A stretch of 64,000 nt of DNA from Dryas octopetala (taxonomy: Eukaryota > Streptophyta > Magnoliopsida > Rosales > Rosaceae), in the NCBI GenBank assembly GCA_963921425.1, contig OY992834.1, forward strand, positions 27,169,923-27,233,922, in the 5' to 3' direction. Each line of letters starts with the position of its first letter. The first letter of the stretch is position 1. Below are positions 24,562 through 37,177 of the stretch, in pieces. The notes below the pieces were generated by a model. The model did no database searches, was not told the DNA's origin, and saw only the letters and a program-made list of their open reading frames with translations. The position numbers were made by a program, and so were the translations under genes.

Positions 24562-27024
24562 TTGGCCGAAGAAACGGCCTGGATAGATGAGGATGAGATC
24601 AATCTCATCGAGTGTTTAAGAGAAGGGCCTGAAGAGAACCTCTTAGAGATCGAAGAATTGGATCCAGCGCCGGCTAAGCTTGATGACTCTAAGGCTGAAG
24701 TCCAAGACCCTTTGATTGAAGTAAACTTGGGAACGGCTGAAGAACATAGGCCGGTTTACATCAGCGGCTTGATGGAACCATCGCTAAGAGTCGAGATTGA
24801 GTCACTTCTGAAGGAGTTCAAGGATTGCTTTGCGTGGAATTATACTGAGATGCCCGGACTCGATCGCCAGCTAGTGGACATCGTCTTCCGATCAAAGAAG
24901 AATTTAAGCCATTCCAACAACTACCCCGACGAATGTCTAAAGAAGTAGAACTTAGGGTGAAAGAAGAAATAGAAAAGCTTGTAGAAGCCAAGTTCATTCG
25001 GCCATCAATTTATGCAAAGTGGCTTTCTAACATTGTTCCTGTAATAAAAAAGAATGGCAAAATAAGAGTTTGTGTTGACTTTCGAAATTTGAATCTTGCA
25101 ACTCCTAAAGATGAATATCCTATGCCTGTGGCGGATCTCCTTGTTGATGGAGCAGCCAAATATGAAATTTTGTCATTTATGGATGGTTACTCAGGTTACA
25201 ATCAAATATACATAGCAGAGGACGACGTCCATAAGACAGCATTTAGGTGCCCGGGAGCAACCGGGTTATTCGAATGGGTGGTAATGCCTTTTGGCCTTAA
25301 GAACGCTGGGGCAACTTACCAGCGGGCCATGAACGCTATTTTTCATGACATGATCGGAAAAATGCTTGAAGTATATATCGATGATGTGGTTGTTAAATCG
25401 ACCACTCGACCGGGTCACCTTGGAGACTTAAGAAAAGCCTTTGAGAGAATGAGGATGCACAACCTTAAGATGAATCCTCAAAAATGCGCTTTCGGCGTGT
25501 CGGCCGGAAACTTCTTAGGTTTCCTTGTCCATCAAAGGGGAATCGAAACAGATAAGAATAAAACCAAAGCTATCATCGATGCACCACCACCCAAAAATAA
25601 GAAGGAATTATAAAGCTTCCTTGGCCTGATAAATTTTCTTAGGAGATTTATTTCAAACTTGGCCGGAAAAACAGAACCATTTTCCCCACTTCTTAAGCTT
25701 AAGGGAGGGGAAAAGTTTATTTGGGAAGAACAACAACAAAAGGCTTTTCAAGCAATCAAGGATTACTTGACCCGACCACCCGTGTTGATACCGCCCAGAA
25801 GAGGTAGGCCGCTCAAGTTGTACATTTCGGCCTCTGAAAACTCGATCGGGAGTCTTTTGGCCCAAAATAATGAGGAAAAGAAGGAACAAGCCATCTATTA
25901 CTTGAGTCGAATTTTAACGGTGATTGAAAGAAAGTATTCGCCGATCGAAAAGTTGTGTTTGGCCTTGTATTTCACAGCCACAAAATTAAGGCACTACATG
26001 TTGCCTTCCGTAGTATATATCATTTCCAAGACAGATCTTATTAAATACATGTTGTCTCGACCTATCATTAGAGGCCGGATTGGAAAATGGACAATGGCTT
26101 TGTCCGAGTTCTCATTTAGATACGTGCCCCAGCAATCGGTCAAGGGCCAAGCTTTGGCTGATTTTTTGGCTGCCCACCCTAGCGTTGAAATAGAAAACAT
26201 GAAGTCGTTTGAGATAGCGTCACACTTTTTGATTCCATGGAAGTTATACTTTGATGGGTCGAGTACCACGGCCGCATCTGGGGCCAGAATTGTGCTTATT
26301 TCCCCAGGAAGTTTTAGAGCACAATATGCCTTCCAATTGGATTTCACATGTTCAAATAATCAAGCTGAATATGAGGCATTAATTATCGGACTAGAAATTT
26401 TGAGAGAACTGGGGGCAACCAACGTAACAATCATGGGTGACTCCATGTTAGTCATCAAGCAGTTAACCAGGGAGTACAATTGTTATAGCACGGTGTTGTT
26501 AGAATACCGCGAAATGGCCATGCAATTGATGGACGACTTCGATGAAGTTAGCATAGAGCATGTGCCTCGAGACTTGAATTGGGAGGGCCAATGAATTGGC
26601 CCAACTTGCATCCAGCGTGCACCTATCTGAGGGGTTGGCCGAGAGATTCTTTAAAGTAGAAAGAAGATCTTTACCTTCAGTCGAAGAAAGGGGTTTCTTG
26701 ATTGGAGCGATACCGTCAAACGTTACCCCAGAAGATTGGCGTCATCCTCTTCTTCAATACCTTAGACGTCCAACCGACAAGCACAACCGACGGATAAGAC
26801 TTCAAGCAAGAAACTATGTGATTATGAACGATGAATTATACAGAAAAGGGTTTGACGACTTGCTTCTGAGGTGCTTAGGAAAGAAGGAGGCCATGCAAGT
26901 AATGACTGAAGTCCATGATGGAGTATGTGGTGCTCACCAACCCGGAATTAAGATGAGGTGGTTAATTAGAAGACATGGCTATTATTGGCCAACTATTCTA
27001 AAAGATTGTAAGTTTGGGAAATAT
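24562..27024 (+). pseudogene. Gypsy pol remnant: reverse transcriptase, dual RNase H, truncated integrase
   Basis: The reverse transcriptase is recognisable by VCVDFRNLN, SFMDGYSGYNQI, MPFGLKNAGATYQRAM and the catalytic YIDD (about 25374-25385). A native RNase H (LKLYISASENSIGSLLAQ) follows, then an archaeal-type RNase H (KLYFDGSSTTAASGA, NNQAEYEALI, GDSMLVI). An integrase zinc-binding part comes last (VHDGVCGAHQPG, YYWPTILKDC). Breaks are a TAG at 24550-24552, frameshifts near 24878 and 26585, and TAA at 25611-25613; the two nonsense codons would fit C-to-T changes. Sequence similarity to integrase ends near 27010, so the catalytic core is absent. The element could not integrate by itself. 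Confidence 0.85.
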
Positions 27025-27431
27025 ATGTTTGGTAACGGAATGGCTTGTCTAAAGCCAAATTGGCGGCCCACGGCCGGGGTCCAATAAAGCTCACCTCCAC
27101 ACGTGTAATTGGGCGGACTACCAAGGACAAATCCATAGTATAGATCACGCCCAAGTAAAATGCTAGTCCAAAGATCCTTGTGCTCACTTTTTCTTCTATC
27201 ATCATTATACAAAGAATTTAGTGCAAGTTTGAGGAAGGATGGGTAGCTCCGATCTAAACAAGTGGAGAAGTTGGCTGGTGAGAATGTGGATAAGTTGTAA
27301 AAGTAAGTGAAATACTCTTTCACCATCCGCTTCTTAGTGGGTGTGAGTGGAAGTATGCTCTCACCTAGCACTCGGTTTGGCGAAAACTTGGTACTAAAGA
27401 TTCTCGAAGAAATCACCAAGAGTCGCTCCAA
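26982..27431 (-). pseudogene. Antisense ORF at the 3' end of the Gypsy element, C-terminally truncated
   Basis: A 149-codon frame runs opposite to pol, between the broken integrase and the 3' LTR. Its first 130 or so residues look like real protein (SPNRVLGESILPLTPTKKRM, LYNDDRRKSEHKDLW, GGELYWTPAVGRQFGFRQA). The remainder simply reads pol backwards, so the authentic C-terminus is lost. The listed start is not an ATG codon. Antisense extra ORFs near the 3' LTR are known in large plant Gypsy and Copia elements, some with plant-mobile-domain-like sequence. I cannot assign this one to a family with certainty. Confidence 0.5.
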
Positions 27432-27718
27432 ATCAAGTCAAATCCAAAGCAAATTAAACCTATTATGAGGTTTTTTGAGGAAAAGTTAGAAACTTTTTTT
27501 TGAGTGTTTTGGCTATGGAGTTTGTAAAAATGAGGAAGATGAAGAAGAAATGTGATTTTTAAATTACCTTAGTAGGGGTGATGATGTCACAAGAGGGCTT
27601 CTCCACCAATTGTTAATTGCCACACTATGTACCTACAAGAAGGAGAAATTCAAGAAAAGTGAAAATTTGAAATTCAAATACTTTACAAACTTTGTGGCTT
27701 TGATAGCCAAAACCACAA

Positions 27719-27734
27719 AGCTTGGGGGGGCAAA
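27719..27734 (+). other. Polypurine tract (AGCTTGGGGGGGCAAA)
   Basis: A G-run directly abuts the first base of the 3' LTR at 27735, where plus-strand DNA priming is expected. Confidence 0.7.
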
Positions 27735-30700
27735 TGTTTGGGCCATAAATTGGCATTTACCATGGTAAGATGATCGGAAAAGAGAATGGGTAAAATAGAG
27801 AAGCCGGCCTACATCTTTTAATTGAGTTTTCGGCAAGGAGGCCTAGATGAGGAATAAAATCAAACACTTAGCGGGCGTTGTTGTCTTTGAACTAAGAAAG
27901 CTCAAAGGGGCTGCTATGGGGTCCCAAAATCACAAGTTTCAATAGAGAAAATATGTTTCTAGCATGATTGTGTTGCTAGGGGGATGTGAGCAAAAATGAC
28001 TAAAGCATGGGCTGCTGCATAAAGAACATGTAGGTGGTTGGTTTGTTTGGCATAAATGAGATAATATGATGAGTTTTTATGGCTGAGTTTGTCTCAATAT
28101 ATCCAAGACCAGCAAATAATATATATATATTTGGTTAATCAAGTGGCTTTAGTGGAGAGATGGGCTTTGTTGTTGATTTGATATAGAGAGATCATTGAAG
28201 AAATGGGGGCTGCAGTGATACCTGCGTGAAGTAAAGGAAAGAATGGCTGCAGTACGTGGTACTTCATGAATTGAGGAGAGAGGGAGGAATGGTTAACCTG
28301 CAGGTAAGTGCCAAAGCCAATTGGAAAAGGCTACCCGTGTGTGTTGAATGCACATATATATATACATATATATATATGTGTATGTATAATGCAAAAGAAA
28401 GATGGCAGTAAAAGTGGTGTGGTCTTTTGTACTAATATATATATATTATATATACAAAGTAAAGTAGATATCATACATGTCTAGTTGCCCATATATATAT
28501 TAGCTAGTATACACATGCAATTGAAAGAGATGGCAGTAAGTGGCGTTAATTGCATAAGTGTATGGATATATATATATATATGTCTATACATATATATGCA
28601 ATTGAAAACCTACAATAAGTGGCATGGCCTAATATATATATATATATACATATATATATTATTTTATTAGATATTTGGCTTAAAAATAAATATATGTATA
28701 TTTATATATGCCTAGCCAAATACATATTTTTAAAGATCAAAAAGTGGTTTTATTTTTAAGTGGGCCCAAACTATTTTTGAAAAAGAGACATGGAAGTTGG
28801 CCACCCAAAGCCTCTAAATATTCTGTCCAGCCTCATTCTTCTTGTTTTGTCCAGCCTCATTCTTCTTGTTTTGTCCGGCCTCCTTCTCCCTATTTTGTCC
28901 AGCCTCTCGCCTCTCATTTTCTACTAAAATTTCTTCTAGGCTATCCAGGCTACTTCTACCCACAAAATATCCTATGATTAGCCTGGATTGCTTTTTTCCC
29001 ATTATTTCTATCCACCCAATTACTCTATCATTTTTCACACCCAAATACCTTCTACATAGCCCGGGTAACTTTATTCCCTATTTTTTATGATTTGATCACC
29101 CAATCTCTTTTCTTGATTATTTCGCCCAAATATCAACTATGTTGATCACCCAACCTTGTGAGCATGATGAAAGTGATCAATTAAAATCTACCCGGGCTAC
29201 CTCGCCCTTGGTTTCAAAAGTGTTGTTCGCCCACTATAGGAGGCCGGGAGAAAATGCCTACAAGAGGCTGGGCGAAAATATTTTGTGAAGTAGCTTCAAA
29301 GGCCTAGAAGAGGCCGGATTTTGGCGAGGGATCATGAAAGTGGCTCGACTTGTGTGGGTGGAAGGCCAAAATATTTTATTGAGTGGCTCAATCCATTATG
29401 TCGTATCAAATAAGAGAGTAATTCCGGCCTATTGAGAGGCCGGGTCATCTCTTTCTCATGTTTTTAAGATGAGTTGGCCCAACTAAATGCAATTTGCTAG
29501 GCCATGTATAATTTCAAGTAAAGAAGAATAATTTTGGTCTAGTTTGAGGCTAGGTTATGTATTTAAAATAACGAAATCGGTCCAATCGAAGATAAAAATG
29601 GGCTGGGCAGTTTTATTATTGGGTATAAAAACAAAAAGAGGTGGTTTCAGCCTAGTTTTGAGGCTGGGTCGTTTCATTTTATTTTAATTTTTTTAATTAA
29701 AGTTTGGGTCTCAGTATTTGGGCCGAATTTTTATTAAGCTTAAAACCTCAAAGAGTTTGATCGAGCCCGAAAGCTTCTTGATGAAATTTCTTAGCCAATA
29801 ATGGCTCTGCCCAAGTCACATAAGGATTTCTCATCCACTAAGAAGTTCTACTTAAGCTAGAATTCCGTCCAAGTAAAGAGTTCAAATTTGGAAAGGATTC
29901 TCATCGACCATCAATGCTCAAGATCACGTGGTTATCAAAGAAGAATCCGGTCGAATCCTAATTTCAAGAGAGTTCAAATCTCATCTGTACAAGGAGTCTA
30001 AGGGGAATTCCGGGCCAAGTAATAGCCCATTGCTATCCTAACCCTTATATATAGACGCATTCAGAAGAGAGAAAGGGACATTGAACACACAGCAATCAAC
30101 TCACAAATTTCTCAAGCTTTCAAGAATTTCTCAAAGTTCTTTTGATTTCAATTTTACTTAGTTGCTACCGTTCAAGGCGCTTTTAGGTTTTCAATAGTTC
30201 TAGTTCACTAGATTTGTAGCTATGCCATCATCTTTCCCAAAGGCTTGTGGTATCGATTTAGTTTTGTTCTTGACTTTTCATGCAACTTTGTTTGTCTTGA
30301 TTTCAACTTTAATGCAATTTTTCTTTCATTTGCCCTCAATCTAATGCCTGCTATTTTCATTGTTTCTTTGAATCTTGAAGTTAACTTGGTTGGTCAAGAT
30401 CATATTGAGTTTCATTATATTTTTGTTATCCATAGTTTCTTTGTTTTGCTTGGGCACTTGCACCACTTTGTGCACGAGTTCGATCACGTAATTTTAAGGA
30501 GGCCAACTAGTGGGTCGGATTCCGATTCCGACTAGGCCTTTAAGAGCCTTGTCCCCGAGGCTAGAAAAGAACCTAGGCCAAGAGTAGTTCCTAGCTTGGC
30601 CGATCAATCGCTTGATAAGAATCAATTTAGGCGCAGTTACTTAACTCAATCACTATCACATTCCGATTGAGCCAAAACTTGGCTTGACGGTGGCACGCCC

Positions 30701-30765
30701 CGCACTTACACGAAAATGGACCAAAGTGTTGCTTTTGGCCAACCTTGGCTAAAAACGAGTGAACA
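27735..30765 (+). repeat. 3' LTR of the Gypsy element
   Basis: It is 3,031 bp, with the same ends as the 5' LTR. Differences noted are scattered single bases, length changes in (TA)n arrays, and one extra 24-bp copy of a CCTCATTCTTCTTGTTTTGT unit near 28855. The high identity implies recent insertion. Confidence 0.92.
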
Positions 30766-31739
30766 ACTGCTCCATCACATTGCGGTTGTGCTCCATCTCA
30801 AGCTTTTGAAGCTCCACTTGCCTGGTTGCCTCAGCCACCAGCAGTTGATTAGCCAACCTCAGTTGTTGAAGTTCTGCCCCAACCCCACGACGCTGAATCA
30901 CCAGCCCAGGTATATCTGCAGGGGTTACCCCAATTCCATAACCCTTTACTCGTCCATTGCTCTCAGGTCCTACTACATCTGAAAATATCTTATTGCAGAC
31001 AGCATGAGTGATAGGTGGGTTTTCTGGCATCTCCTCATACTCTGCCACAAGCCTATCCATCTCATCCTGTCAATCCAACGAAATGTTGTTACAACATGTA
31101 CATGTTTATGTCAACCAATAGAAAAATCCCACATGCCTAATACTATTTTTTTCTCTAATGAAGTAACGTTAATGTGGCTGCATTCTTGGTGAGAGTAGTT
31201 AGTGCATCACCAAACTTACCATGATTTCCCGAGAAGCCTCGTCAATAGGGTTGCCATTTGTTCTGCGGTGAGTTAATTTGAATAGCTCAATTCGGTTTGG
31301 TTCCTGACCATCGTGATCCTGAGCCTGTAAACAAAAACGCACTCTTTAAATAATAAAACCATATGGCTTTAAAAATGCATTGCTTTCTTCAGATAGCATG
31401 TAAGGTGACAAAGTATTGGGAGTCTATTTACTTACGTATTCATCTCTCACTTGCGCGTGTGACTTCGTTCCACTAGTGTGTCCCATTAGAAGCTTCCCTC
31501 TGTTAACTGTGTTAATTACACAGCGTTTCTATTCCATACACACCATTAGAAGCTTAATTAATAAAAGCACATTATCATGGGGGTCTTTCTATGACTATCC
31601 ATATCCTAAACTCAGATCACTGCCAAATAAGATTTCCTTTATGAAAAAAAGTGATGTAGGACAAGGTCAGGTTTTGAAGATTGGGGAGTTGACCTCACTG
31701 CATGGTTCGGTTCTCCTAAACCTCCACTAGTAAAAATAT

Positions 31740-31960
31740 AGCTCATGTATAATTTTTCCGATTTGAGGTGCGGACTTAAAATAAGAGGTCCGGACTTTCC
31801 TGCATGAAATCTCCATTTCAAGCTGCGTCGTCTCTGGATATCCGGTTCTCTCAATCTTAGATCGGACCTCCCTGCGAGCAAATTCCATTACACTGCTTCT
31901 ACATTCTCCGACGATCCGGTCCTCCAGTGTAGAGTCCGGATCTTCTCCCCTCATAATTTT
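31740..31960. repeat. Palindrome-rich block with GTCCGGAC-like words (site 1)
   Basis: It includes GGTGCGGAC, GAGGTCCGGAC, ATATCCGGTTCTC, GATCGGACCTCC, GATCCGGTCCTCC and AGAGTCCGGATC within 220 bp. Similar words cluster at 36830-36990, 39410-39760 and around 46050-46085, all inside the CACTA. It lies in an intron or other non-coding part of the second CACTA gene. Confidence 0.5.
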
Positions 31961-33039
31961 GGCTTTCTGTTTGTTTTCTTTTCCTTTCTTCAGCCAACTA
32001 TGCCTACCTTGGTGATCTGAAGCTTTTTTTCCTTATATATAAATATATATTGCTAAGGGAGATTAATTAAACTTCCTATATCATTGAGTTAAAGCTCTCT
32101 AATGTGTTGCTTCGTAATATATTCTAGAGCAAAGACAATTTATTGAAGGCATACAATCAATTAAGTATCAGCACCATAGTGAAATTAATAAACAAAACTC
32201 CATTATGAAGGGTAATTTTATACGAGCATTTTTTTCCATACTTTATACCAACGGCAGCGGATTTTACTTCTTAAAAATCCAGTGTTTCTCACCTTTCCCA
32301 TGACTGAATCCCAGTGAGCAACAAGCCTCAGCCATTGGTCCGGATTGACTTGGTCATCTCCACACACCAACCTCTGGTTTGTGTTGCTGAAAGGCTTGTA
32401 CCACTTCTTTTTCAAATCACACTTATGGTGCTTCCATCTCTCATTCATCTTGGCCTCTGCAATCCAACGGATTCTGTCACTCAAAACCCTTGTCCTTTCA
32501 TCGCTCCAGTCAATGGTTGCTTGCAATACGGGGTTATGTCAAAAATCATGTTCAGTAAACAGTTTAACTCTACCATATGTTAAGGATTTTCGACGACATT
32601 AAACATATGCAAATTTAATAGAAGGTACCTCAATCTTCCCCCATGCACGGTCTAGAACACGTCCCCTAAAATGTCTCCAGTCCAGCATGTCAATCGGGAA
32701 GAGGCCGTGATCAATGGCTTGTTGCCCAAGAAACCTGGCATACCTTGCCACTGTCTTTGAAGGAGCAACAGTCTGACCATGACTATTAAATCTAACCACT
32801 TCTGGCCTCTCTATGGCCCATCTCTCTCTGTTGCGCCCTCTGACTGTCCTCACTCTATTTCCAGCTATTATGCCACCCCCATTAACCTCAACCTCATTGA
32901 CATTTGTTGCTGCCACTTCAGCTGGCATGACAACATCCACTTGCTGCTCAGCACCCTCCCCTGGCATGTTAGGGGTCTCCTGAACCACGTCAACATCCAC
33001 GAAGGGTTGAGATATTCCTTCTGATTGGGAGTTAGCCAT

Positions 33040-35998
33040 TGAGGTGGACTCACACTAAGCAAAACAAATCCAAACATGGTTAGCTGTATTTGGCACATGA
33101 TATAATGAAACCAACAGGATTCCTTCTATGGCTGCTTTAATATAACAATAAATATTTCACAAGATCCACCTCACAGCCAATATAACTAACATTCATAAGG
33201 GTTTCTAAAGATTTCAATGTGAACTAAAATAGAATAATCATATAAATCCACTACTCCATTTAATACTTTAGATTATTAGATTATTTCTTAAGCGAATGCT
33301 CATATATTGTTCTGCCACATGCCATTTGTTTTTAACAAATTATCACTGAACAAATTTTGTAAAGTTTTTCCTTTTCACACTTGCATAATAAACGCTTATT
33401 AAAATTTTACATCTCCCTATAGCCTCAAATAAGAACACACAAAGGCATTCACACTTTTTGTTAGTTTTATTTGGTCAATTTCTAAGGCATACCATCTGGG
33501 TCAACCTCCATGTGTATCCTAACAGCACCAACTATGATAATGTATGGTGGAACATGTAAAATTTTTTTCACCAACTCTCTGAACCAAATACTTCCAGTAG
33601 TGATGCTCTGGAAAAAGTATGTCTTTAACTATATAAATAACGGCATATCCTAAGTTCCATTACCATTCAACAGTCTTAGGTCAAACTCTGTTCATTAAGG
33701 TTGAAAGGTACAACACAAATAACCTCCAGTAAGGTCTAGACAGTTTGATATTTATTGCAAATGACAAAAACTGAGGTTTGTGTTACACCTATATGCATGA
33801 CTGTGGGTGTGTGTTCAACTGAAAAGATCGCAACAAGGCTTAACTATGGAAAGCCGAAAGTCAAGATTGCCATAAGTGCAGGGAATATGTCATACCTTAC
33901 AGTGTAAAGCTTGAGAATCTTCGGTAGAGCAGTAGATGCAGATGATATTCTCTCTGCAAAGTCTCCTCAGTGTAGCAGTAGGTCTACCTGCTTCACTGCA
34001 GCCTTGTAAATGCTCTTGAAAATATCTTAAACACTTTATGGAGGATCTCCTTACTGTATACAGTATCCCTTGAAGCCTGTCAACAGCCACAAGTAGTTGA
34101 CACATAATCAAGTCAGTCATGGGTAACTGTGATCCAACCTACATGGCGCCATTAGAAGGAGGGAAAAATATTGAGCATGGGCGGGAGATGGGTTTTTTAG
34201 TTTGTCTCACTGACTGGACTTGCTTTATTGCAGGCTTTAAAGACCCCATAGTTTGATTTCGATTGTATGTTAATAAATGGAAAAACTGGTTACTGTTTTG
34301 TACAATTTGGGTTGGCTTTCAGTTGCAACCCCAAGTACATAGTTGGAAAAAGTTGAAAATTATTAGGTATTATATATTGCCCCACCTTTTTAAGGGGAAT
34401 AGGAAATTGGACGGGTTGCTACTGTACCTGATTTGTAATAGGGGTTTCCCACTTTTCAGCATATATAATTTAATTACCTTTATTGCTAACTTTTATATGT
34501 TTATATGTGGTTAACATAATTTGGCCAAAGAATGTTATACCATGTTAATATCTCTTTGGTGTGTAGCGTTATATTAATTATAAGGGTGTTTGACTGTTTA
34601 TCTTAGATAATTAGCCAAATCATACACTTGTTTTACAGACCATTAACTCATTCACATATCTACCTCAAATTTGTAGTTTCCTGAATGTTGGGTTTAATTG
34701 ACTTGGACTTCATGAAATTAGATAGTGGGTGAAGTTAAACAAAAAATCAGGGGAAAGCTGTCAAGTACACTTAAACATTTAGTCTAATGGGAACTATTGG
34801 ACCTGGCCCCTTGCACTGTGAAATGACTTAATATTCAATGCTTTCAATATGAATGCCTGTCAGATTGATATCATATCCAGCTTTACTGCCCCCCTCAATT
34901 ATCAATATTGTTTGCAAGTTTACTGTCCCAATACATTCATAATGATCCATAGTGTTTCCAAAATTCACCACTATATGCCGATGGATCCTTCACACCCCAA
35001 CAATTTACACTTTATTCATGGTTATGATTTACAGACATAACCATTGTGGCAGTGCTAAACCTCACACGACATATATAAAAATTCCTTTGCGAGCATCTCC
35101 AATAAGCAAAATTAAACTGCAAAAAGTCTGCATACTTGCATATGACTTCTAACATAACTGCTGCTGTATTGATCTGCCTTGCATTCCCAATTTGCATTGA
35201 TCCCCTGTATGCTAGTGTAATCCAATGTAATTCACATTGAAAATTGACATACACTTGAACATGTATTCAAATGCTTTTCGTTATACATGTATTTAACAGA
35301 AACTTGGCCTGGGGGGGCAGACTATTTGAGATACTTTCTGGAATACGTAGTATATGTCGCACTCCTCAGTTTGAAATTAATGTGCAACCTTATGTAGGAA
35401 AATCCCACAGCGATGAGAACATATACAAAAACCTGGATCATGACTTGATAATATACTGCCATATAAATTGAAGCATCAGAAGCATGGGTTTAATCAGTGC
35501 TGTTCATTACAAATATTGAAATTGATTCGACCAAATCATCCACTACTGCACAGAGAACCAATTAAAATACTTGCATACATGAGGGTTCCTGGTCATTATA
35601 CTACCAACATCAGAACATGAATGCATTACAAATGTTTTTTTTTTTTGTCCTTAACAAAAGGATTCCATTCAAAAAAGCCACAAAGGCAGCAACAAAACAA
35701 GGGAAGCAAACATGTAGAAAATTCAAACATAACCAAAAAAGAAAGCTACAGCAGATAGAAGAAAAAAACTTAAAAAAAAAAAATCCATGCAGAGGGAGTC
35801 CATCAGCCACCAAAACTCCAAACACATTTAAACATACTGCAACCACATAAGTTACACCTTGGGGACACCCTACAGAAAGCAGGTACATATCTTGCTTAAA
35901 ACTAAGTCCTACACATGATGTCTAATAACCCTTACTGAAAGAGGAAATAACTACATTTTGTGCAACATCTTCGTACACTAATTCAGTAAAACTTACAT
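33040..35998. other. CACTA interior, non-coding
   Basis: Intergenic or intronic CACTA sequence. No open frame has recognisable domains; a 76-codon minus frame at 33890-34120 may be an exon but cannot be assigned. A possible LINE 3' tail in minus orientation lies at about 35634-35720: a poly(T) run is followed by sequence that reads, in reverse, as a T/G-rich tail ending before poly(A). Confidence 0.45.
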
Positions 35999-36574
35999 TC
36001 ATGGTTGTCGTCCTTGGAAAATTCTCGGAGTTACCCATGATTCATCAAACGTGTCTGGCACATACATGTTCTCATAACTGCGCTGCCCATCATTCTGTTT
36101 GGAATTACTGGAAGCGTTCAAATTGGTGGCCCTAACATCTTCATGATCCCCATGCATCCCCCCAATTACTTTATTATCTGGGGTAAATAGCATCGGAATC
36201 ATGGGGGAGCAATGACCAGTGCTAATCAGATCCTTCTCATTACTTGGGAAGTATTTGTTGATGATACGCTTGGTCTCTCCATCTTCAATGTCTGAGGGGA
36301 TCATGACAGTTTCAGTTGCTGGTGCAGGCATGTGAACTTGGGGTGCCCACTCCATATTATTGGGTTGGCCTTCAGTTACAAGTGCTGGTGAGTTATAAAT
36401 TAACTCACCTTTAGAGTTTCGAGGGACTCGTGGCACATATTGGTTCATTGGCACCCAAGTGTTCACTATGGTGTTGACAAAATCTGGATCAAGTTCATTT
36501 GTGGGTGATGAGTCAGTTTGAGAGCAAGCATCGTCTGCAGGGACATCCCATTGTGGAGGCTCCTCACAAAACAA
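35999..36574 (-). CDS. Last exon of a CACTA gene, probably the TNP2 C-terminus
   Basis: A 191-codon open frame follows a plausible acceptor (TTATAG just upstream of 36574) and ends PRIFQGRQP with TGA at 35999-36001. It is acidic and polar, with no domain I can name. Its place downstream of the transposase on the same strand suggests the C-terminal region of that gene, now separated from it by the + strand unit at about 36.6-40.4 kb. Confidence 0.45.
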   Translation of the reverse strand: MFCEEPPQWDVPADDACSQTDSSPTNELDPDFVNTIVNTWVPMNQYVPRVPRNSKGELIYNSPALVTEGQPNNMEWAPQVHMPAPATETVMIPSDIEDGETKRIINKYFPSNEKDLISTGHCSPMIPMLFTPDNKVIGGMHGDHEDVRATNLNASSNSKQNDGQRSYENMYVPDTFDESWVTPRIFQGRQP

Positions 36575-36829
36575 TTTCCTATAAGCCTAGGTTGACAGGT
36601 TTCCTAATTCTCCTGGGCATTGTGGGTATGGTGGAGCAATCTAATTAAGTAGGGTGAGCTAAGTGGCAGTTCATATAGAGCATTACGGCACTGGAAGACC
36701 AAGTAAACTGATTGCTTTACATTTTATACTGGAGTGGATCTCAAATAATGGCGTGGTCTTGGGATAAGATTCTGTTTGATTGCTGAAAATCTTTTTATTT
36801 AAAAAATTTCCAACACCGAAGACTGGTTC

Positions 36830-36990
36830 CCCATTTTTAGGACCGGATCTCCAGGGGCGATCCAAATTCCTACTGCGTTGATATTTCGTCTGAGAACCGG
36901 ACCTCGTTATTTAGGCCCGGACCCCAGGCTACCTCTGCCCTCTCGGGTCTCGACTGCGAACCGGACACCTATTGAGAGAACCGGTCCTTC
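36830..36990. repeat. GTCCGGAC-like palindromic block (site 2)
   Basis: Contains AGGACCGGATCTCC, GAACCGGACCTCG, GGCCCGGACCCC, GAACCGGACACC and GAACCGGTCC within 160 bp. It sits about 180-340 bp upstream of the TATA box at 37171, where upstream control elements would be expected. Confidence 0.55.
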
Positions 36991-37170
36991 AATTAATTAA
37001 ACCCCATTTGTAAAAATTCCCCCCAATTTTTTAAATGTTTTTTTTCCCGGGTACCGTGCCTCTCCTTTATTCTTCCTGTTATCTTTTTTTTCTCATTCTT
37101 CCCCTTGCCCTGCGCACATGAGGTCCTTCTGCCTCTTCTCATCTTCTCTCTTCCTCTTCCAAATCCCTCC

Positions 37171-37177
37171 TATAAAT
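37171..37177 (+). promoter_or_regulatory. TATA box (TATAAAT) of the + strand unit inside the CACTA
   Basis: CCTCCTATAAATCTC lies 480 bp before the ORF start at 37650. It follows a CT-rich stretch and precedes a leader-like sequence with a short upstream ORF (MGDALAQ at 37438 followed by a GTATGT donor). Confidence 0.5.

Larger units (their letters stand above)
17084..30765 (+). mobile_element. Gypsy LTR retrotransposon, Tat/Ogre-type clade, 13.7 kb
   Basis: It has two LTRs of about 3.0 kb starting TGTTTGGGCC and ending GAGTGAACA, flanked by a perfect 5-bp duplication ACTGC (17079-17083, 30766-30770). A primer-binding site follows the 5' LTR and a G-rich polypurine tract precedes the 3' LTR. 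The internal 7.6 kb reads gag, protease, reverse transcriptase, a first RNase H, a second archaeal-type RNase H, then the start of integrase. Dual RNase H domains, long LTRs and a very large gag are marks of the Tat lineage. The pol region has stops and frameshifts and the integrase core is missing, yet the LTRs are nearly identical. That points to a recent insertion of an already defective copy moved in trans. Confidence 0.92.
16702..33039 (-). pseudogene. CACTA second gene (TNPA / Transposase_24-like), split by a retrotransposon
   Basis: Likely exons on the minus strand are 33039-32629 (start codon at 33039), about 32520-32293, 31324-31220, and 31066-30766 continuing at 17078-16702. The 105-bp exon encodes ELFKLTHRRTNGNPIDEAS, typical of the En/Spm-type Transposase_24 family. 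The last exon has a Gln/Leu-rich coiled-coil-like stretch and ends SSSGVGRSQHN. The Gypsy element at 17084-30765 sits inside this exon; the 5-bp ACTGC duplication marks the break, and the frame would be open without it. The phase between exons 1 and 2 does not close neatly, so an exon border is misread or a frameshift exists. Such proteins bind subterminal repeats of CACTA elements. Confidence 0.65.
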
